Shown here: positions 53,299 to 62,655 of the stretch, piece by piece | How positions within the stretch are numbered: position 1 is the first letter of the stretch | Layout: each line of letters begins with the position of its first letter | From: Rhizobium sp. ASV20 | GTDB lineage: Bacteria > Pseudomonadota > Alphaproteobacteria > Rhizobiales > Rhizobiaceae | Assembly (NCBI RefSeq): GCF_016429015.1 | Contig: NZ_JAELTU010000018.1 | Span: 1-64,000, forward strand | Reading direction: 5' to 3' | Length of the DNA: 64,000 bases | Translations under genes and position numbers: made by a program | Notes under the pieces: generated by a model | What the model was told of the DNA's origin: nothing | Databases searched by the model: none | Seen by the model: the letters and a program-made list of their open reading frames with translations, nothing else

Positions 53299-54834
53299 AT
53301 GGACATGCAGACAAAGTTCGCGCCGCTCGTGGCGGACCATAAACGGCGGCTTATTCTCTTCCTGTTCCTGATGACCGCCATGTTCATGGCGACGCTCGAC
53401 AACCAGATCGTATCGACGGCGCTCCCGACGATCGTCGGCGAGTTCGGCCATCTCGAACGCTTCGGCTGGATCGGATCGGCCTATCTCCTCTCCCTTTCCG
53501 CCGTCATGCCCGTCTACGGCAAGCTCGGCGATCTCTTCGGCCGCAAATATGTGATGATGACGGCAATCGCGATCTTCACGATCGGCTCCGCCGTCTGCGG
53601 CCTTGCGGTTTCGATGAACACACTGATCGCCGCCCGCGTTCTGCAGGGCTTCGGCGGCGGCGGCATCATGGTCTCGATCTTCGCCGTCAACGCCGACCTC
53701 TTCGAACCGCGTGAGCGCGCCCGCTACCAGAGCTATTCCAGCCTCGTGCTGATGGCCTCCGGCGCCGTCGGCCCCGTCCTAGGCGGCACGATGAGCGACC
53801 TGTTCGGCTGGCGCTCGATCTTCCTCGTCAACGTTCCGATCGGCTTCATCGTGCTGGCGGGCCTTGCCACCATGCTGCCCTATCGCAAGCCGGCGCGTCG
53901 ACCGAAGATCGATTATGCCGGCGCGATCGTCCTTGCCTTGACAACGACGAGCATCGTGCTTGCCGCCGACGGCAGCGAGCTTTTCGGATCGCTCTTATCG
54001 CCGCAATGCCTCGGCATCATCGCTTTCGGCGTCATCTGCGCCGTCACCTGGGTCTTGATCGAGCGCCGCGCACCGGAACCCATCGTGCCGATGACGCTTT
54101 TCCGCAACCCGACATTCGGGCTTCTGTTGATCATCTCGATCACCAGCGGCGCCGTCGCCATCGGCATGGTCAACTATTTCGCGCTGTTCCTGCAGACCAC
54201 GACCGGACTGTCGCCCTCGATGACCGGGTTGCTGTTCATCCTGCTGACCGGAGGTCTTGTCTGCGGCTCGCTGTCCGCCGGGCGGTTGATCGCGGCAAGA
54301 GGGCGATACAAGCCCTTTGCCATCGCCAGCGCCACCTGCAGCACGATCGCCTTTGCCTCGCTCGCCTTCGTCCATGCCGGAACGTCGATCGCGGTCCTTG
54401 GCGCCCTGATGCTGCTGCACGGCATCGGCATCGGCCTTGCCCAGCAGGTTCCCGTCATCGGCGTACAGAATGCCGCCGGCAGTCGCGACGTCGGCGCCGC
54501 TACGGGTGCCGTGACACTGTCGCGCATGGGGGGTGCCTCGATCGCCATCTCCATCTACGGCGCCATTATCGCCGCCAAGCTCGGCAATGTCGGCACGTCT
54601 ATTTCAGGCGTTGTCGACATCGAGCAATTGACTCCGAAAATGATGGCCGCTTTGCCGGAAGCCACCCGCGAAGCCGTCGCCAACGCCTATGCAAGTGCCT
54701 TCAGCCCGCTGTTCATGACTGCCGCCGGCATCTGTCTGCTCGGCCTGCTGACATCTCTCACGCTGAAAAACGTGCAGCTTCCCAGCGCCAGCAAGAAGCA
54801 CGAAAGCACGGCTATCGCGGAAGCCGCCGAATAG
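53299..54834 (+). CDS. MFS multidrug exporter, DHA2 (EmrB/QacA) type
   Basis: A 511-residue inner-membrane transporter with about 14 hydrophobic helices. It shows the DHA2 signature LDNQIVSTALPTIVGEFG in TM1 and motif A GKLGDLFGRKYVM between TM2 and TM3. The start ATG 53299 lacks a good ribosome site; the Met two codons later is an alternative. It is divergent from the MarR regulator and likely exports antimicrobial or plant-derived compounds. No adaptor (EmrA) gene adjoins. Confidence 0.92.
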   Translation: MDMQTKFAPLVADHKRRLILFLFLMTAMFMATLDNQIVSTALPTIVGEFGHLERFGWIGSAYLLSLSAVMPVYGKLGDLFGRKYVMMTAIAIFTIGSAVCGLAVSMNTLIAARVLQGFGGGGIMVSIFAVNADLFEPRERARYQSYSSLVLMASGAVGPVLGGTMSDLFGWRSIFLVNVPIGFIVLAGLATMLPYRKPARRPKIDYAGAIVLALTTTSIVLAADGSELFGSLLSPQCLGIIAFGVICAVTWVLIERRAPEPIVPMTLFRNPTFGLLLIISITSGAVAIGMVNYFALFLQTTTGLSPSMTGLLFILLTGGLVCGSLSAGRLIAARGRYKPFAIASATCSTIAFASLAFVHAGTSIAVLGALMLLHGIGIGLAQQVPVIGVQNAAGSRDVGAATGAVTLSRMGGASIAISIYGAIIAAKLGNVGTSISGVVDIEQLTPKMMAALPEATREAVANAYASAFSPLFMTAAGICLLGLLTSLTLKNVQLPSASKKHESTAIAEAAE

Positions 54835-54839
54835 GCGGG

Positions 54840-54935
54840 TTCCGCGAAAAGCGCGCTGCGGTTTTCCGTCCGAAGCGCGTAAGAAAAACCAAAGAGCGTT
54901 TTCGCGCTTCAATGAAAAGCGGAAGTGCTCCGGTT
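54840..54935. repeat. Candidate rhizobial intergenic repeat after the MFS gene
   Basis: Two related, partly palindromic pieces follow the MFS stop: one with AAAGCGCGCTGCGGTTTTCC and GAAGCGCGTAAGAAAAACC, the other with GAGCGTTTTCGCGCTTCAAT and GAAAAGCGGAAGTGCTCC. Motifs of this form (GAGC-N-TTTTCGCG-N-ATGAAAA-C-GGAA-N-TGCTC) recur between genes in many rhizobial genomes. Only one copy is in this window, so the repeat nature rests on recollection. Confidence 0.4.
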
Positions 54936-55008
54936 TTCCATCCTGCAATCGACAGGCGAATCATTTTCCTTGTCATCCCTTCGTCACGGGGCTAAATCTG
55001 CCGACGCT

Positions 55009-55108
55009 CTAACGGGGTGCCTTATGTCCTATCGGATATCTGGCTGAGAGGCTTTCACCGGCCAACCCGCGGAACCTGATCCGGTTAACACCGGCGGAGG
55101 GATTAGAC
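55009..55108 (+). ncRNA. TPP riboswitch (thi box) of thiBPQ
   Basis: The thi-box blocks are clear: CGGGGTGCC (55014), GGCTGAGAGG, AACCCGCGGAACCTGATCCG and the terminal ACACCGGCGGAGGGA. Stem P1 pairs TCTAA (55009-55013) with TTAGA (55104-55108). It lies 61 bases before thiB. Downstream, GCGCC (55126-55130) can pair with GGCGC (55161-55165), placing the ribosome site GAGGAGG (55156-55162) in a hairpin, so TPP probably blocks translation. Confidence 0.95.
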
Positions 55109-55169
55109 GCGTGACGAAATCATGGCGCCCTTTTCCCCTTCAAGACGAAACCAAAGAGGAGGCGCTGTC

Positions 55170-56198
55170 ATGCACGACCGTTCGCTATTGTCATTCATCA
55201 CCGGCCTGGCACTCGCCGCCGGAACGACGTTTTTCGCCGCCCAGCCCGCAGCTGCCGCCGACAAGACACTGACCATCTACACCTATGAAAGCTTCACCTC
55301 CGAATGGGGTCCTGGCCCCAAGGTGAAAGCCGCCTTCGAAAAGACCTGCGGCTGCACGGTCAATTACGTCAGCGTCACCGATGGCGTGGCGCTTCTCTCG
55401 CGCCTGAAGCTCGAAGGCGCCGGCACCAAGGCCGATGTCGTCCTCGGCCTCGATACCAACCTCGTCGACGAAGCCAAGGACACCGGCCTGTTCGATGCAA
55501 GCGGCGTCGACACCTCTGCCCTCAAGGTTCCCGGCGACTTCAAGGATGACGTATTCGTGCCTTATGATTACGGCCATTTCGCCGTCATCTACGACACGCA
55601 GACGATCAAGAACCCGCCTAAGAGCATGAAGGATCTCATCGAAGGCGATCCCAAGCAGAAGATCGTCATCGAAGATCCCCGCACATCGACGCCCGGCCTC
55701 GGCCTGCTGCTGTGGGTAAAATCGATCTATGGCGACAAATCGGCCGATGCCTGGGCAAAGCTCAAGGGCCGCATCCTGACGGTAACACCCGGCTGGTCCG
55801 AAGCCTATGACCTTTTCACCAAGGGCGAAGCGCCGATGGTGCTCTCCTACACGACGTCGCCGGCCTATCACGTGATCGAGGACAAGACCGACCGCTATCA
55901 GGCGGCAGCCTTCTCCGAAGGACATTATATTCAGATCGAGGTCGCCGGCCTCATCAAGTCCTCGCCGAACAAGGATCTCGCTCGCGACTTCCTGAAATTC
56001 ATGGTCTCTCCCGGCTTCCAGGACATCATCCCGACCAGCAACTGGATGATGCCGGTCTCGGCCACCTCGACGCCGCTGCCGGACGCTTTCGGCAAGCTCG
56101 TGGTGCCGTCGAAGACCTTCCTCATGAGCCCCGCTGACGTCGACAAGAACCGCAAGGCCTGGATCGACGAGTGGCTGACGGCCACCAGCGGCAACTGA
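55170..56198 (+). CDS. thiB: Thiamine ABC transporter substrate-binding protein ThiB
   Basis: A 342-residue periplasmic protein that captures thiamine and its phosphates. The Sec signal peptide ([25 protein letters not shown]) ends near residue 31. Mature landmarks are [17 protein letters not shown] at the start and [12 protein letters not shown] in the middle. I chose ATG 55170, with GAGGAGG upstream, not ATG 55122, which lies in the riboswitch leader. First gene of thiBPQ under a TPP riboswitch. Confidence 0.95.
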   Translation: MHDRSLLSFITGLALAAGTTFFAAQPAAAADKTLTIYTYESFTSEWGPGPKVKAAFEKTCGCTVNYVSVTDGVALLSRLKLEGAGTKADVVLGLDTNLVDEAKDTGLFDASGVDTSALKVPGDFKDDVFVPYDYGHFAVIYDTQTIKNPPKSMKDLIEGDPKQKIVIEDPRTSTPGLGLLLWVKSIYGDKSADAWAKLKGRILTVTPGWSEAYDLFTKGEAPMVLSYTTSPAYHVIEDKTDRYQAAAFSEGHYIQIEVAGLIKSSPNKDLARDFLKFMVSPGFQDIIPTSNWMMPVSATSTPLPDAFGKLVVPSKTFLMSPADVDKNRKAWIDEWLTATSGN

Positions 56199-56208
56199 TA
56201 TCGCGACC

Positions 56209-57843
56209 ATGCTTACGGCATCCGAAAGAAGGCGCGGCATTACCGGCGGGGCGCTCAGCCTTGCAGGCATAGCGCTTTTTGTCGGGATCGCCGTGGTGAT
56301 CCTGCTTGCCGCCGGTATCGAATCCGGCGGCGACACTACGCTCGCCGATCCCTACCTCCTGCGCGTGCTGCGCTTCACGCTGCTACAGGCGACACTATCG
56401 ACGCTGCTATCCGTGGCGCTTGCCATGCCCGTCGCCCGCGCCTTGGCTCGCCAGCCGCATTTTCCAGGCCGGCTTTGGCTGATCCGACTGATGGCCGTAC
56501 CCATGGGTCTGCCTGTCTTGATCGGTGCGCTCGGCCTGCTCGGCATTTGGGGACAACGTGGGTTGCTCAATCAGGCGCTTGCAGGCCTCGGCCTGTCGGA
56601 TCCCGTCAGCATCTATGGCCTGACGGGCATCCTGCTGGCGCATGTCTTCTTCAACATGCCGCTCGCCTGCCGGCTTATGCTCGCCGGGCTGGAGCGCGTC
56701 CCTGCGGAATATTGGCTCGTGGCCGGCGGCCTCGGCATGAAATCAGGCTCTGTCTTCCGTTTCGTTGAGTGGCCGGTGCTGCGCGGCCTCATTCCAGGTA
56801 TCGCCGGGCTGATCTTCATGCTCTGCGCCACCAGCTTCACGCTGGTACTGATCCTCGGCGGCGGCCCGGCCGCGACAACGCTGGAGGTGGCAATCTATCA
56901 GGCGCTGCGTTTCGATTTCGATCCCGGCCGCGCCGTGATGCTGTCGCTGCTGCAGATCGTCGTCACAGCGGCAGTCCTCGGAGCGATGACGCTGTTTCCC
57001 TCACCGGACGATCATGGGCTGACGAGCGGCCGGCCGCTGCGACGCGTCGACGGGCAAATGCGCGGCGCGCGATGGGCCGATACGGCACTGTTGCTGGCCG
57101 CTACGCTTTTCATCGGCCTGCCGCTCGCATCCGTCGTCCTCGCCGGCCTCGAAGCCAATCTCTTCAAGCTCGCTGGTCAGGCGATCTTTCTGCAGGCAGC
57201 CATGACCAGTCTCGCAATCGCGCTTGCCGCCGGGCTTCTGGCCGTCACGATATCATTTGCCATCATTCATGCCCGCTCGGTGATCTCCGCGGATCGTAAG
57301 AAATCGTGGGGTCTGCGCAGCCTCGCGACCGCACTGACGGGAACCTCCTCGCTCATCCTTCTCGTTCCGCCGATCGTGCTGGCCACCGGCTGGTTTCTGG
57401 CGCTGCGCCCGCTTGGCGACCCCAGCCGATTTGCGGCAGTCCTGATCGTCGTCATCAACGCGCTGATGGCACTTCCTTTCGTCATCCGTGTGCTGGAACC
57501 GGCCTATGCCGTGCATCGCCGCCGCACCGCGCGGCTGGCTGCAAGTCTCGGCCTCGGTGGAATTTCACGCCTGCGGCTGATCGACTGGCCGGGCCTTCGC
57601 AAGCCGCTGTTTACGGCGCTCTCCTTCGCCATGGCCCTATCGCTCGGCGATCTCGGCGCAGTCGCTCTCTTCGGCTCCAGCAGCCTGATGACCCTGCCAT
57701 GGCTCGTCTACAGCAAGCTTGGCAGCTATCGCACCAACGACGCCGATGGATACGCCCTTATTCTCGGCATGATATGCTTTCTTCTCACCATCGCCGGCAC
57801 GGCGGGCCAGGGCGCGCGCGACGACGAAGGCAGACAAAGATGA
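56209..57843 (+). CDS. thiP: Thiamine ABC transporter permease ThiP
   Basis: A 544-residue inner-membrane protein with two fused permease halves, about 12 helices. Each half has an ABC permease EAA-like loop: RVPAEYWLVAGGLGMKSGSVF in the first, and RRRTARLAASLGLGGISRLRL in the second. Length matches ThiP. It starts 10 bases after thiB, and its stop overlaps the thiQ start (ATGA). Confidence 0.95.
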   Translation: MLTASERRRGITGGALSLAGIALFVGIAVVILLAAGIESGGDTTLADPYLLRVLRFTLLQATLSTLLSVALAMPVARALARQPHFPGRLWLIRLMAVPMGLPVLIGALGLLGIWGQRGLLNQALAGLGLSDPVSIYGLTGILLAHVFFNMPLACRLMLAGLERVPAEYWLVAGGLGMKSGSVFRFVEWPVLRGLIPGIAGLIFMLCATSFTLVLILGGGPAATTLEVAIYQALRFDFDPGRAVMLSLLQIVVTAAVLGAMTLFPSPDDHGLTSGRPLRRVDGQMRGARWADTALLLAATLFIGLPLASVVLAGLEANLFKLAGQAIFLQAAMTSLAIALAAGLLAVTISFAIIHARSVISADRKKSWGLRSLATALTGTSSLILLVPPIVLATGWFLALRPLGDPSRFAAVLIVVINALMALPFVIRVLEPAYAVHRRRTARLAASLGLGGISRLRLIDWPGLRKPLFTALSFAMALSLGDLGAVALFGSSSLMTLPWLVYSKLGSYRTNDADGYALILGMICFLLTIAGTAGQGARDDEGRQR

Positions 57844-58568
57844 CTGACGGCAGCACCATGATCTCGCGCAGCATCGCCATGACCGACGTTGAGTTGCGGC
57901 TTGGCACCCATGATTTCCGCTTCGACTGCGCTTTGCCGCAGGGAAAAATCATTGCCGTCGCAGGTCCTTCCGGTTCCGGCAAGTCGACCTTCCTCAATCT
58001 GCTTGCCGGCTTCGAACAGCCCGATCGCGGCCGCATCCTGCTCGCCGGGCAGGACGTGACGGGTAAGCATCCCGCCGAGCGGCCCGTATCGCTCGTGTTC
58101 CAGGACAACAATCTCTTTGCACATCTCGATCTCTTCACCAATATCGGCCTCGGCATCAGCCCCTCGCTGAGGCTTTCGACACGGGATCGGCAAAGGGTCT
58201 CGGAGGCGCTCGCACGCGTCGGGCTTGCCGGTTTCGAACCTCGCAAACCTGGGACATTGTCCGGCGGCGAACGTCAACGCGCCGCCTTTGCCAGGGCATT
58301 GGTGCGCGACAAGCCGATCCTGCTGTTGGATGAGCCCTTTGCCGCGCTCGATCCGGGCCTGCGCTCAGGCATGGTCGAGTTGCTGAAAACCCTGCATCGA
58401 GAAACCCGCAATACGGTCCTCATCGTCTCTCACGACCCTGCCGAAGTGCGGCGTCTTGCCGACCATGCGGTCTTCGTCGACGGCGGCAAAATCGCACTGT
58501 CCGCCCCTATCGAGACATTCCTGAGCACCGCTGACATCCCCGCGCTTGCCACATTTCTCCACCATTGA
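57840..58568 (+). CDS. thiQ: Thiamine ABC transporter ATP-binding protein ThiQ
   Basis: A 242-residue ATPase that powers thiamine import. Walker A is GPSGSGKST, the signature LSGGERQRAAFARAL, and Walker B ILLLDEPFAALDP, with the switch His in IVSHDPAEVRRLAD. ATG 57840 overlaps the thiP stop by four bases; Met codons 6 and 13 residues later are less coupled alternatives. A small GCGGC/GCCGC hairpin at 58576-58590 follows, but it has no clear T-run. Confidence 0.95.
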   Translation: MTDGSTMISRSIAMTDVELRLGTHDFRFDCALPQGKIIAVAGPSGSGKSTFLNLLAGFEQPDRGRILLAGQDVTGKHPAERPVSLVFQDNNLFAHLDLFTNIGLGISPSLRLSTRDRQRVSEALARVGLAGFEPRKPGTLSGGERQRAAFARALVRDKPILLLDEPFAALDPGLRSGMVELLKTLHRETRNTVLIVSHDPAEVRRLADHAVFVDGGKIALSAPIETFLSTADIPALATFLHH

Positions 58569-58837
58569 CGACCAAGCGGCATCATGCCGCCGGCTTTGCC
58601 TTAATTTCGTCGCGCCGAGCGGCTGAAAGTCCAGGGAGATGCTTGCTAAAATACAACGCTGCCACATTTAAACGGAGTCTCGCTATGCAACCGGTGCCAA
58701 AATCGGCTACAGCAAGGGGTGGAGACCGTCCGGGCAAATGCGGATCGATGGGGTAGAGGCAACCTTTATCGGCGCGCGACGATGATCCGCCCGGTCACGA
58801 TCAACCGGATTTGGCGCCGAGCCGGCATGGCAGCGAA

Positions 58838-60370
58838 ATGAGTGATACACTGGTAGACGAGCAGAGCGAACGAGCAAAACGAAGGATCAGCGTGACCGTC
58901 GCAGCCCGCTTGCGCCGCCTGGCCCCGCTCCTTGTCGCCGCGGCGATACTGAACAGCTGTCAAACGGTGATGGACCAGTCGTATCAGCCGAGCGTTTCGC
59001 CGTCGGCCAATCCGCAGATCGTTTCCGAAGTACAGAAGAACGACCCCCGCGCGCAGATGGGCGCTCGCGAACACCCGCGGATTCTCGCAAGCTACGGCGG
59101 CGAGTATAAGGACGCCAAGACGGAGCGCCTCGTTGCACGCATCGCCGGCGCCCTAACCAGCGTGTCGGAGAATCCGCAGCAGTCCTATCGCATCACCATC
59201 CTCAATTCGCCGTCGATCAACGCCTTCGCGCTGCCCGGCGGCTATCTTTACGTGACGCGCGGCCTGCTGGCCTTGGCCAACGACGCCTCGGAAGTCGCTG
59301 CCGTCCTGTCGCATGAAATGGCGCACGTCACGGCCAATCACGGCATCGAGCGGCAGAAGCGCGAAGAAGCTGAAGTCATTGCTAGCCGCGTCGTTGCCGA
59401 AGTTTTGTCGAGCGATCTTGCTGGCAAGCAGGCGCTTGCCCGCGGCAAGCTGCGTCTCGCCGCCTTCTCGCGCCAGCAGGAATTGCAGGCGGACGAGATC
59501 GGCATCCGTACGCTCGGCCAGGCCGGCTACGACCCTTATGCCGCTGCACGCTTCCTCAACGCCATGGAAGACTACAGCCGTTTCATGACGGCCAATTCCG
59601 ACGCCGATCAGAGCCTGGACTTCTTGTCGAGCCATCCGAGCACCCCGCAGCGTATCGACCTCGCCAAGGCGCATGCACGCCAGTTCGGCGAGGAAGGCAA
59701 AGTCGGGGATACCGGCCGCGACTATTACCTGAGCGGCATTGACGGCCTGCTTTATGGCGACAGCCCCGAAGAAGGTTATGTGCGCGGCCAGACCTTCCTG
59801 CATGGCGGTCTCGGCATCCGCTTCGACGTGCCGCCCGACTTTCGTATCGACAACAAGGTCGAGGCCGTCATGGCGACCGGTCCGGGCGATATTGCCATCC
59901 GTTTCGACGGCGTCGCCGATACCCAGAACCAGAATCTGACGAACTATATTTCCAGCGGTTGGGTTACCGGCCTTGATCCCTCGTCGATCAAGTCGATTAC
60001 CGTTAACGGCATGCCGGCCGCAACCGCGCGCGCCTCTGCCGATCGCTGGGATTTCGATGTCACGGTGATCCGTGACCGCACGCAGATCTTCCGTTTCCTG
60101 ACGGCAGTTCCGAAGGGAAATATCGCCCAGCTGGATCAGACGGCCAATGTGCTGCGCTCGAGCTTCCGGCACATGACGCCGGAGGAGGCCGCCTCGCTGA
60201 AGCCTCTGCGCGTCCGCGTCGTCACCGTCAAACCTGGCGATACGATTACAACGCTTGCCGCCCGTATGATGGGCACCGACCGCAAGCTCGATCTGTTCAA
60301 ACTGATCAATGCCCTGCCCACCGGCGCGAACATAGCACCGGGCGACAAGGTCAAGATTATCGCTGAATAG
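58838..60370 (+). CDS. M48-family metalloprotease lipoprotein with C-terminal LysM domain
   Basis: A 510-residue envelope protease. The hydrophobic signal RRLAPLLVAAAILNSC ends in a lipobox-like LNSC (Cys41). The zinc motif is HEMAH (159-163) within VLSHEMAHVTANHGIE, and the third ligand Glu lies in QELQADEIGI. A C-terminal LysM peptidoglycan-binding domain (VVTVKPGDTITTLAARMM to the end) is fused. It resembles BepA/LoiP-type proteases that monitor outer-membrane assembly, with the LysM anchor added. ATG 58838 is preferred to 58811. Confidence 0.92.
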   Translation: MSDTLVDEQSERAKRRISVTVAARLRRLAPLLVAAAILNSCQTVMDQSYQPSVSPSANPQIVSEVQKNDPRAQMGAREHPRILASYGGEYKDAKTERLVARIAGALTSVSENPQQSYRITILNSPSINAFALPGGYLYVTRGLLALANDASEVAAVLSHEMAHVTANHGIERQKREEAEVIASRVVAEVLSSDLAGKQALARGKLRLAAFSRQQELQADEIGIRTLGQAGYDPYAAARFLNAMEDYSRFMTANSDADQSLDFLSSHPSTPQRIDLAKAHARQFGEEGKVGDTGRDYYLSGIDGLLYGDSPEEGYVRGQTFLHGGLGIRFDVPPDFRIDNKVEAVMATGPGDIAIRFDGVADTQNQNLTNYISSGWVTGLDPSSIKSITVNGMPAATARASADRWDFDVTVIRDRTQIFRFLTAVPKGNIAQLDQTANVLRSSFRHMTPEEAASLKPLRVRVVTVKPGDTITTLAARMMGTDRKLDLFKLINALPTGANIAPGDKVKIIAE

Positions 60371-60413
60371 ATAGAGGCCGGATGACCTTCCCCCGATCGG
60401 GAGAAGGTACCTC

Positions 60414-61277
60414 TCAGGCGTAGGTTGCCATGCGCGGATCGGCATCCACCAGCGCGCTACGGAGCTTGTCCATCGCGCGACTTTCGATCTGGCGTACCCG
60501 TTCCTTGGAAATGCCGAGATCGGCGCCGAGCTCCTCCAGCGTCGCCCCGTCTTCAACAAGGCGGCGAGCGCGGATAATCTTCATTTCGCGCTCGTTGAGA
60601 TGCTTCAGCGCCGATGCGAGCCAGACGCGACGGCGTTCGCCGTCGATCATGTCCGATACCTGTTCATCTGGAAGCGGCTCGTCGCTGATCAGGAAATCGA
60701 TGCGCTCGGCGCTGTCGGAATCGCCCGATATCGACGGCGCCTGCAACGAAGTGTCGCTGCCGGAAAGACGGGCATCCATCGTCTGGACATCGGCGAGGCT
60801 GACACCGAGCGTTACGGCGATTTCCTCATGGATGGCCTGAACGGTGACGTTCGAATCGCTTCGCGCGAGCTTGGCGCGAAGACGGCGAAGATTGAAGAAC
60901 AACGCCTTCTGGGCCGAACTCGTGCCGCCGCGAACGATCGACCAGTTGCGCAGGATGTAATCCTGGATCGAAGCACGGATCCACCAGCTGGCATAGGTCG
61001 AGAAACGCACTTCGCGCTCCGGTTCAAACCTTGCCGCCGCTTCCAACAGACCTACATAGCCTTCTTGTACAAGATCGCTCATCGGCAGGCCGAAATTGCG
61101 GAACTTGCCTGCCATCGAAATAACAAGGCGCATATGGGCTGTTGCGATCTGATTGCGCGCGCCGCGATCCTCATGATCCTTCCAGCGTATGGCAAGGTCG
61201 TGTTCTTCATCGCGATCGAGATAGGGAGCAGCCATCGCGAGTTTGATCATACGCCGATCTGCAGACATATTCGTCAT
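60414..61277 (-). CDS. rpoH2: RNA polymerase sigma-32 factor, RpoH2 type
   Basis: A 287-residue sigma factor of the RpoH group. Region 2 is clear: DLVQEGYVGLLEAAARFEPE, then VRFSTYASWWIRASIQDYIL. Region 4 is TLEELGADLGISKERVRQIE. The position beside CarD, FdxA and the S4 protein is that of RpoH2 in other rhizobia, where it follows the general stress sigma RpoE2. I chose ATG 61277, with AGGAG six bases upstream, over ATG 61283, which directly abuts the site. An 18-base inverted repeat CCGAAC-N6-GTTCGG is at 61349-61366, 72 bases upstream. Confidence 0.9.
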   Translation of the reverse strand: MTNMSADRRMIKLAMAAPYLDRDEEHDLAIRWKDHEDRGARNQIATAHMRLVISMAGKFRNFGLPMSDLVQEGYVGLLEAAARFEPEREVRFSTYASWWIRASIQDYILRNWSIVRGGTSSAQKALFFNLRRLRAKLARSDSNVTVQAIHEEIAVTLGVSLADVQTMDARLSGSDTSLQAPSISGDSDSAERIDFLISDEPLPDEQVSDMIDGERRRVWLASALKHLNEREMKIIRARRLVEDGATLEELGADLGISKERVRQIESRAMDKLRSALVDADPRMATYA

Positions 61278-61685
61278 ATGCATCTCCTGGGTTCGGCCTC
61301 AGATCGTCTCTATGCCGCGGTCGACGAAAAGGGCAGCAGTCATCGTTTCCGAACATCGCCGTTCGGATGAAAATCAATTGAATGAAATGCGAAATTGGAG
61401 ACCGATCTCCGGCGCGCCGGACGATCGATGACTAGTCTAGTTCGATCTCATCGAACGGGTCTGACGATTGAAGCATCTTCAGGTCGCCGGGGAGCTTCGA
61501 ATGAAAACGCATAGGCCGGTCCTCGTGAACGTTCATGAAACGGCCTGCCTGGGAAACTCTCCTACCGGAGTGCCCCCACACCAACCGCCAACACGAGGCT
61601 TTAACGCGGTAGAACCAAAAAGGTTCCAAAGAAAAAACCCGGCACGAAGGCCGGGTTTCTAAAATCGGTATATGTTGCCTCGGCC
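61278..61685. promoter_or_regulatory. Upstream region of rpoH2 and 3' region of carD
   Basis: These 408 bases hold the rpoH2 promoter, the terminator of carD at its right end, and a perfect inverted repeat CCGAAC-N6-GTTCGG (61349-61366). A short frame of 65 codons (61432-61629, minus) shows no recognisable product. I found no convincing RpoE2-type promoter: the nearest GGAAAC/CGTC pair fits poorly. Confidence 0.5.
61635..61658 (-). terminator. Intrinsic terminator after carD
   Basis: A perfect 9-bp stem AAACCCGGC/GCCGGGTTT with a 6-base loop. On the minus strand it is followed by TTTTTTC, as expected 28 bases past the carD stop. Confidence 0.85.
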
Positions 61686-62258
61686 TTATGCGGCTTCGTC
61701 CTGAGAATCGTCTTCCTCGATGGCCTTACCACGCTTCGGACCCTTGTTGAGGTTGGTCTCGACGAGGCGAACGGCTTCCGTTTCCGACATCTTGTTGACG
61801 GCGGCAATTTCGCGCGCCATGCGATCAAGCGCAGCTTCATAGAGCTGACGTTCGGAATAGGACTGCTCCGGCTGGTTCTCTGCGCGATAGAGATCGCGAA
61901 CCACTTCCGCGATCGAGATCAGATCGCCGGAATTGATCTTGGCATCGTATTCCTGGGCGCGGCGCGACCACATGGTGCGCTTCACGCGGGCCTTGCCCTG
62001 CACGACCTTCAATGCACGCTCGACGAAATCCGTCTCGGAAAGCTTGCGCATGCCAATGCTCATGGCCTTGGCCACCGGCACCTTCAGGCGCATCTTGTCT
62101 TTCTCGAAATCGATTACGAACAGCTCGAGCTTCATACCCGCGACTTCCTGCTCTTCGATAGCAGTGATCGTACCGACACCATGGGCCGGATAAACGATCG
62201 CTTCGCCTGTCTTGAAGCCATGGCGTGCTGCTGAAGGTTTTTTCTGCTGGGTCGTCAT
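61686..62258 (-). CDS. carD: CarD-family transcriptional regulator
   Basis: A 190-residue RNA-polymerase-binding protein. The N-terminal CarD/TRCF interaction domain shows FKTGEAIVYPAHGVGTITAI and ELFVIDFEKDKMRLKVP, and the helical C-terminal DNA-contacting part includes WSRRAQEYDAKINSGDLISIAEVVRDL. It stabilises open promoter complexes, including at rRNA promoters. I chose ATG 62258 (MTTQQKK); an in-frame TTG at 62267 adds three residues and sits closer to GGGAG, so either may be used. It lies downstream of fdxA with 388 bases between. Confidence 0.93.
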   Translation of the reverse strand: MTTQQKKPSAARHGFKTGEAIVYPAHGVGTITAIEEQEVAGMKLELFVIDFEKDKMRLKVPVAKAMSIGMRKLSETDFVERALKVVQGKARVKRTMWSRRAQEYDAKINSGDLISIAEVVRDLYRAENQPEQSYSERQLYEAALDRMAREIAAVNKMSETEAVRLVETNLNKGPKRGKAIEEDDSQDEAA

Positions 62259-62655
62259 TCTTTTCAAAAACTCCCTGTTACGCGCCCGGATTAAGGGCCG
62301 GGGCCGGGTCAGTCAGGCCCGGATGAGACGGAAGTACCGTCAAGGACTTCATCCTGGTCCAGCCAGACTCATGCAAACACTAACCCATCCATCGCGACCC
62401 CAGACCCGACACACAAAACGTTGATATGGCAGGGAAACCGCGTACGGATTGGTTATTTGCTTTCGTGATGGTTTTGGGCATGCGAAATGCCGCTGTGGAT
62501 CAGTATGAGCAAGCTATCACAAAAATCTGAGGAAATCAATAATTTGCTTCACGCGCGCCAAAATGGCCACGTTGACCACCATGCGGCTGAGCCGTGGTGA
62601 TTCGCTCCGTGCAATATCGACTACACCTTTATGGACGGCCTGTCACCGCCCCCGA
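62259..62655 (-). other. Intergenic region between fdxA and carD
   Basis: About 390 bases without a credible gene, upstream of carD. It holds the carD ribosome site GGGAG and presumably its promoter. I see no strong intrinsic terminator for fdxA and no clear repeat; the stretch 62500-62560 is AT-rich compared with its surroundings. Confidence 0.4.

Noticed and set aside
61278..61440. RpoE2-type promoter for rpoH2
   Set aside because: The best candidate (GGAAAC with a CGTC downstream) deviates in both boxes and spacing, so I do not report it as a promoter.
61432..61629. 65-codon open frame on the minus strand between rpoH2 and carD
   Set aside because: No recognisable domain, no ribosome site, and it overlaps the carD terminator region; composition looks non-coding.
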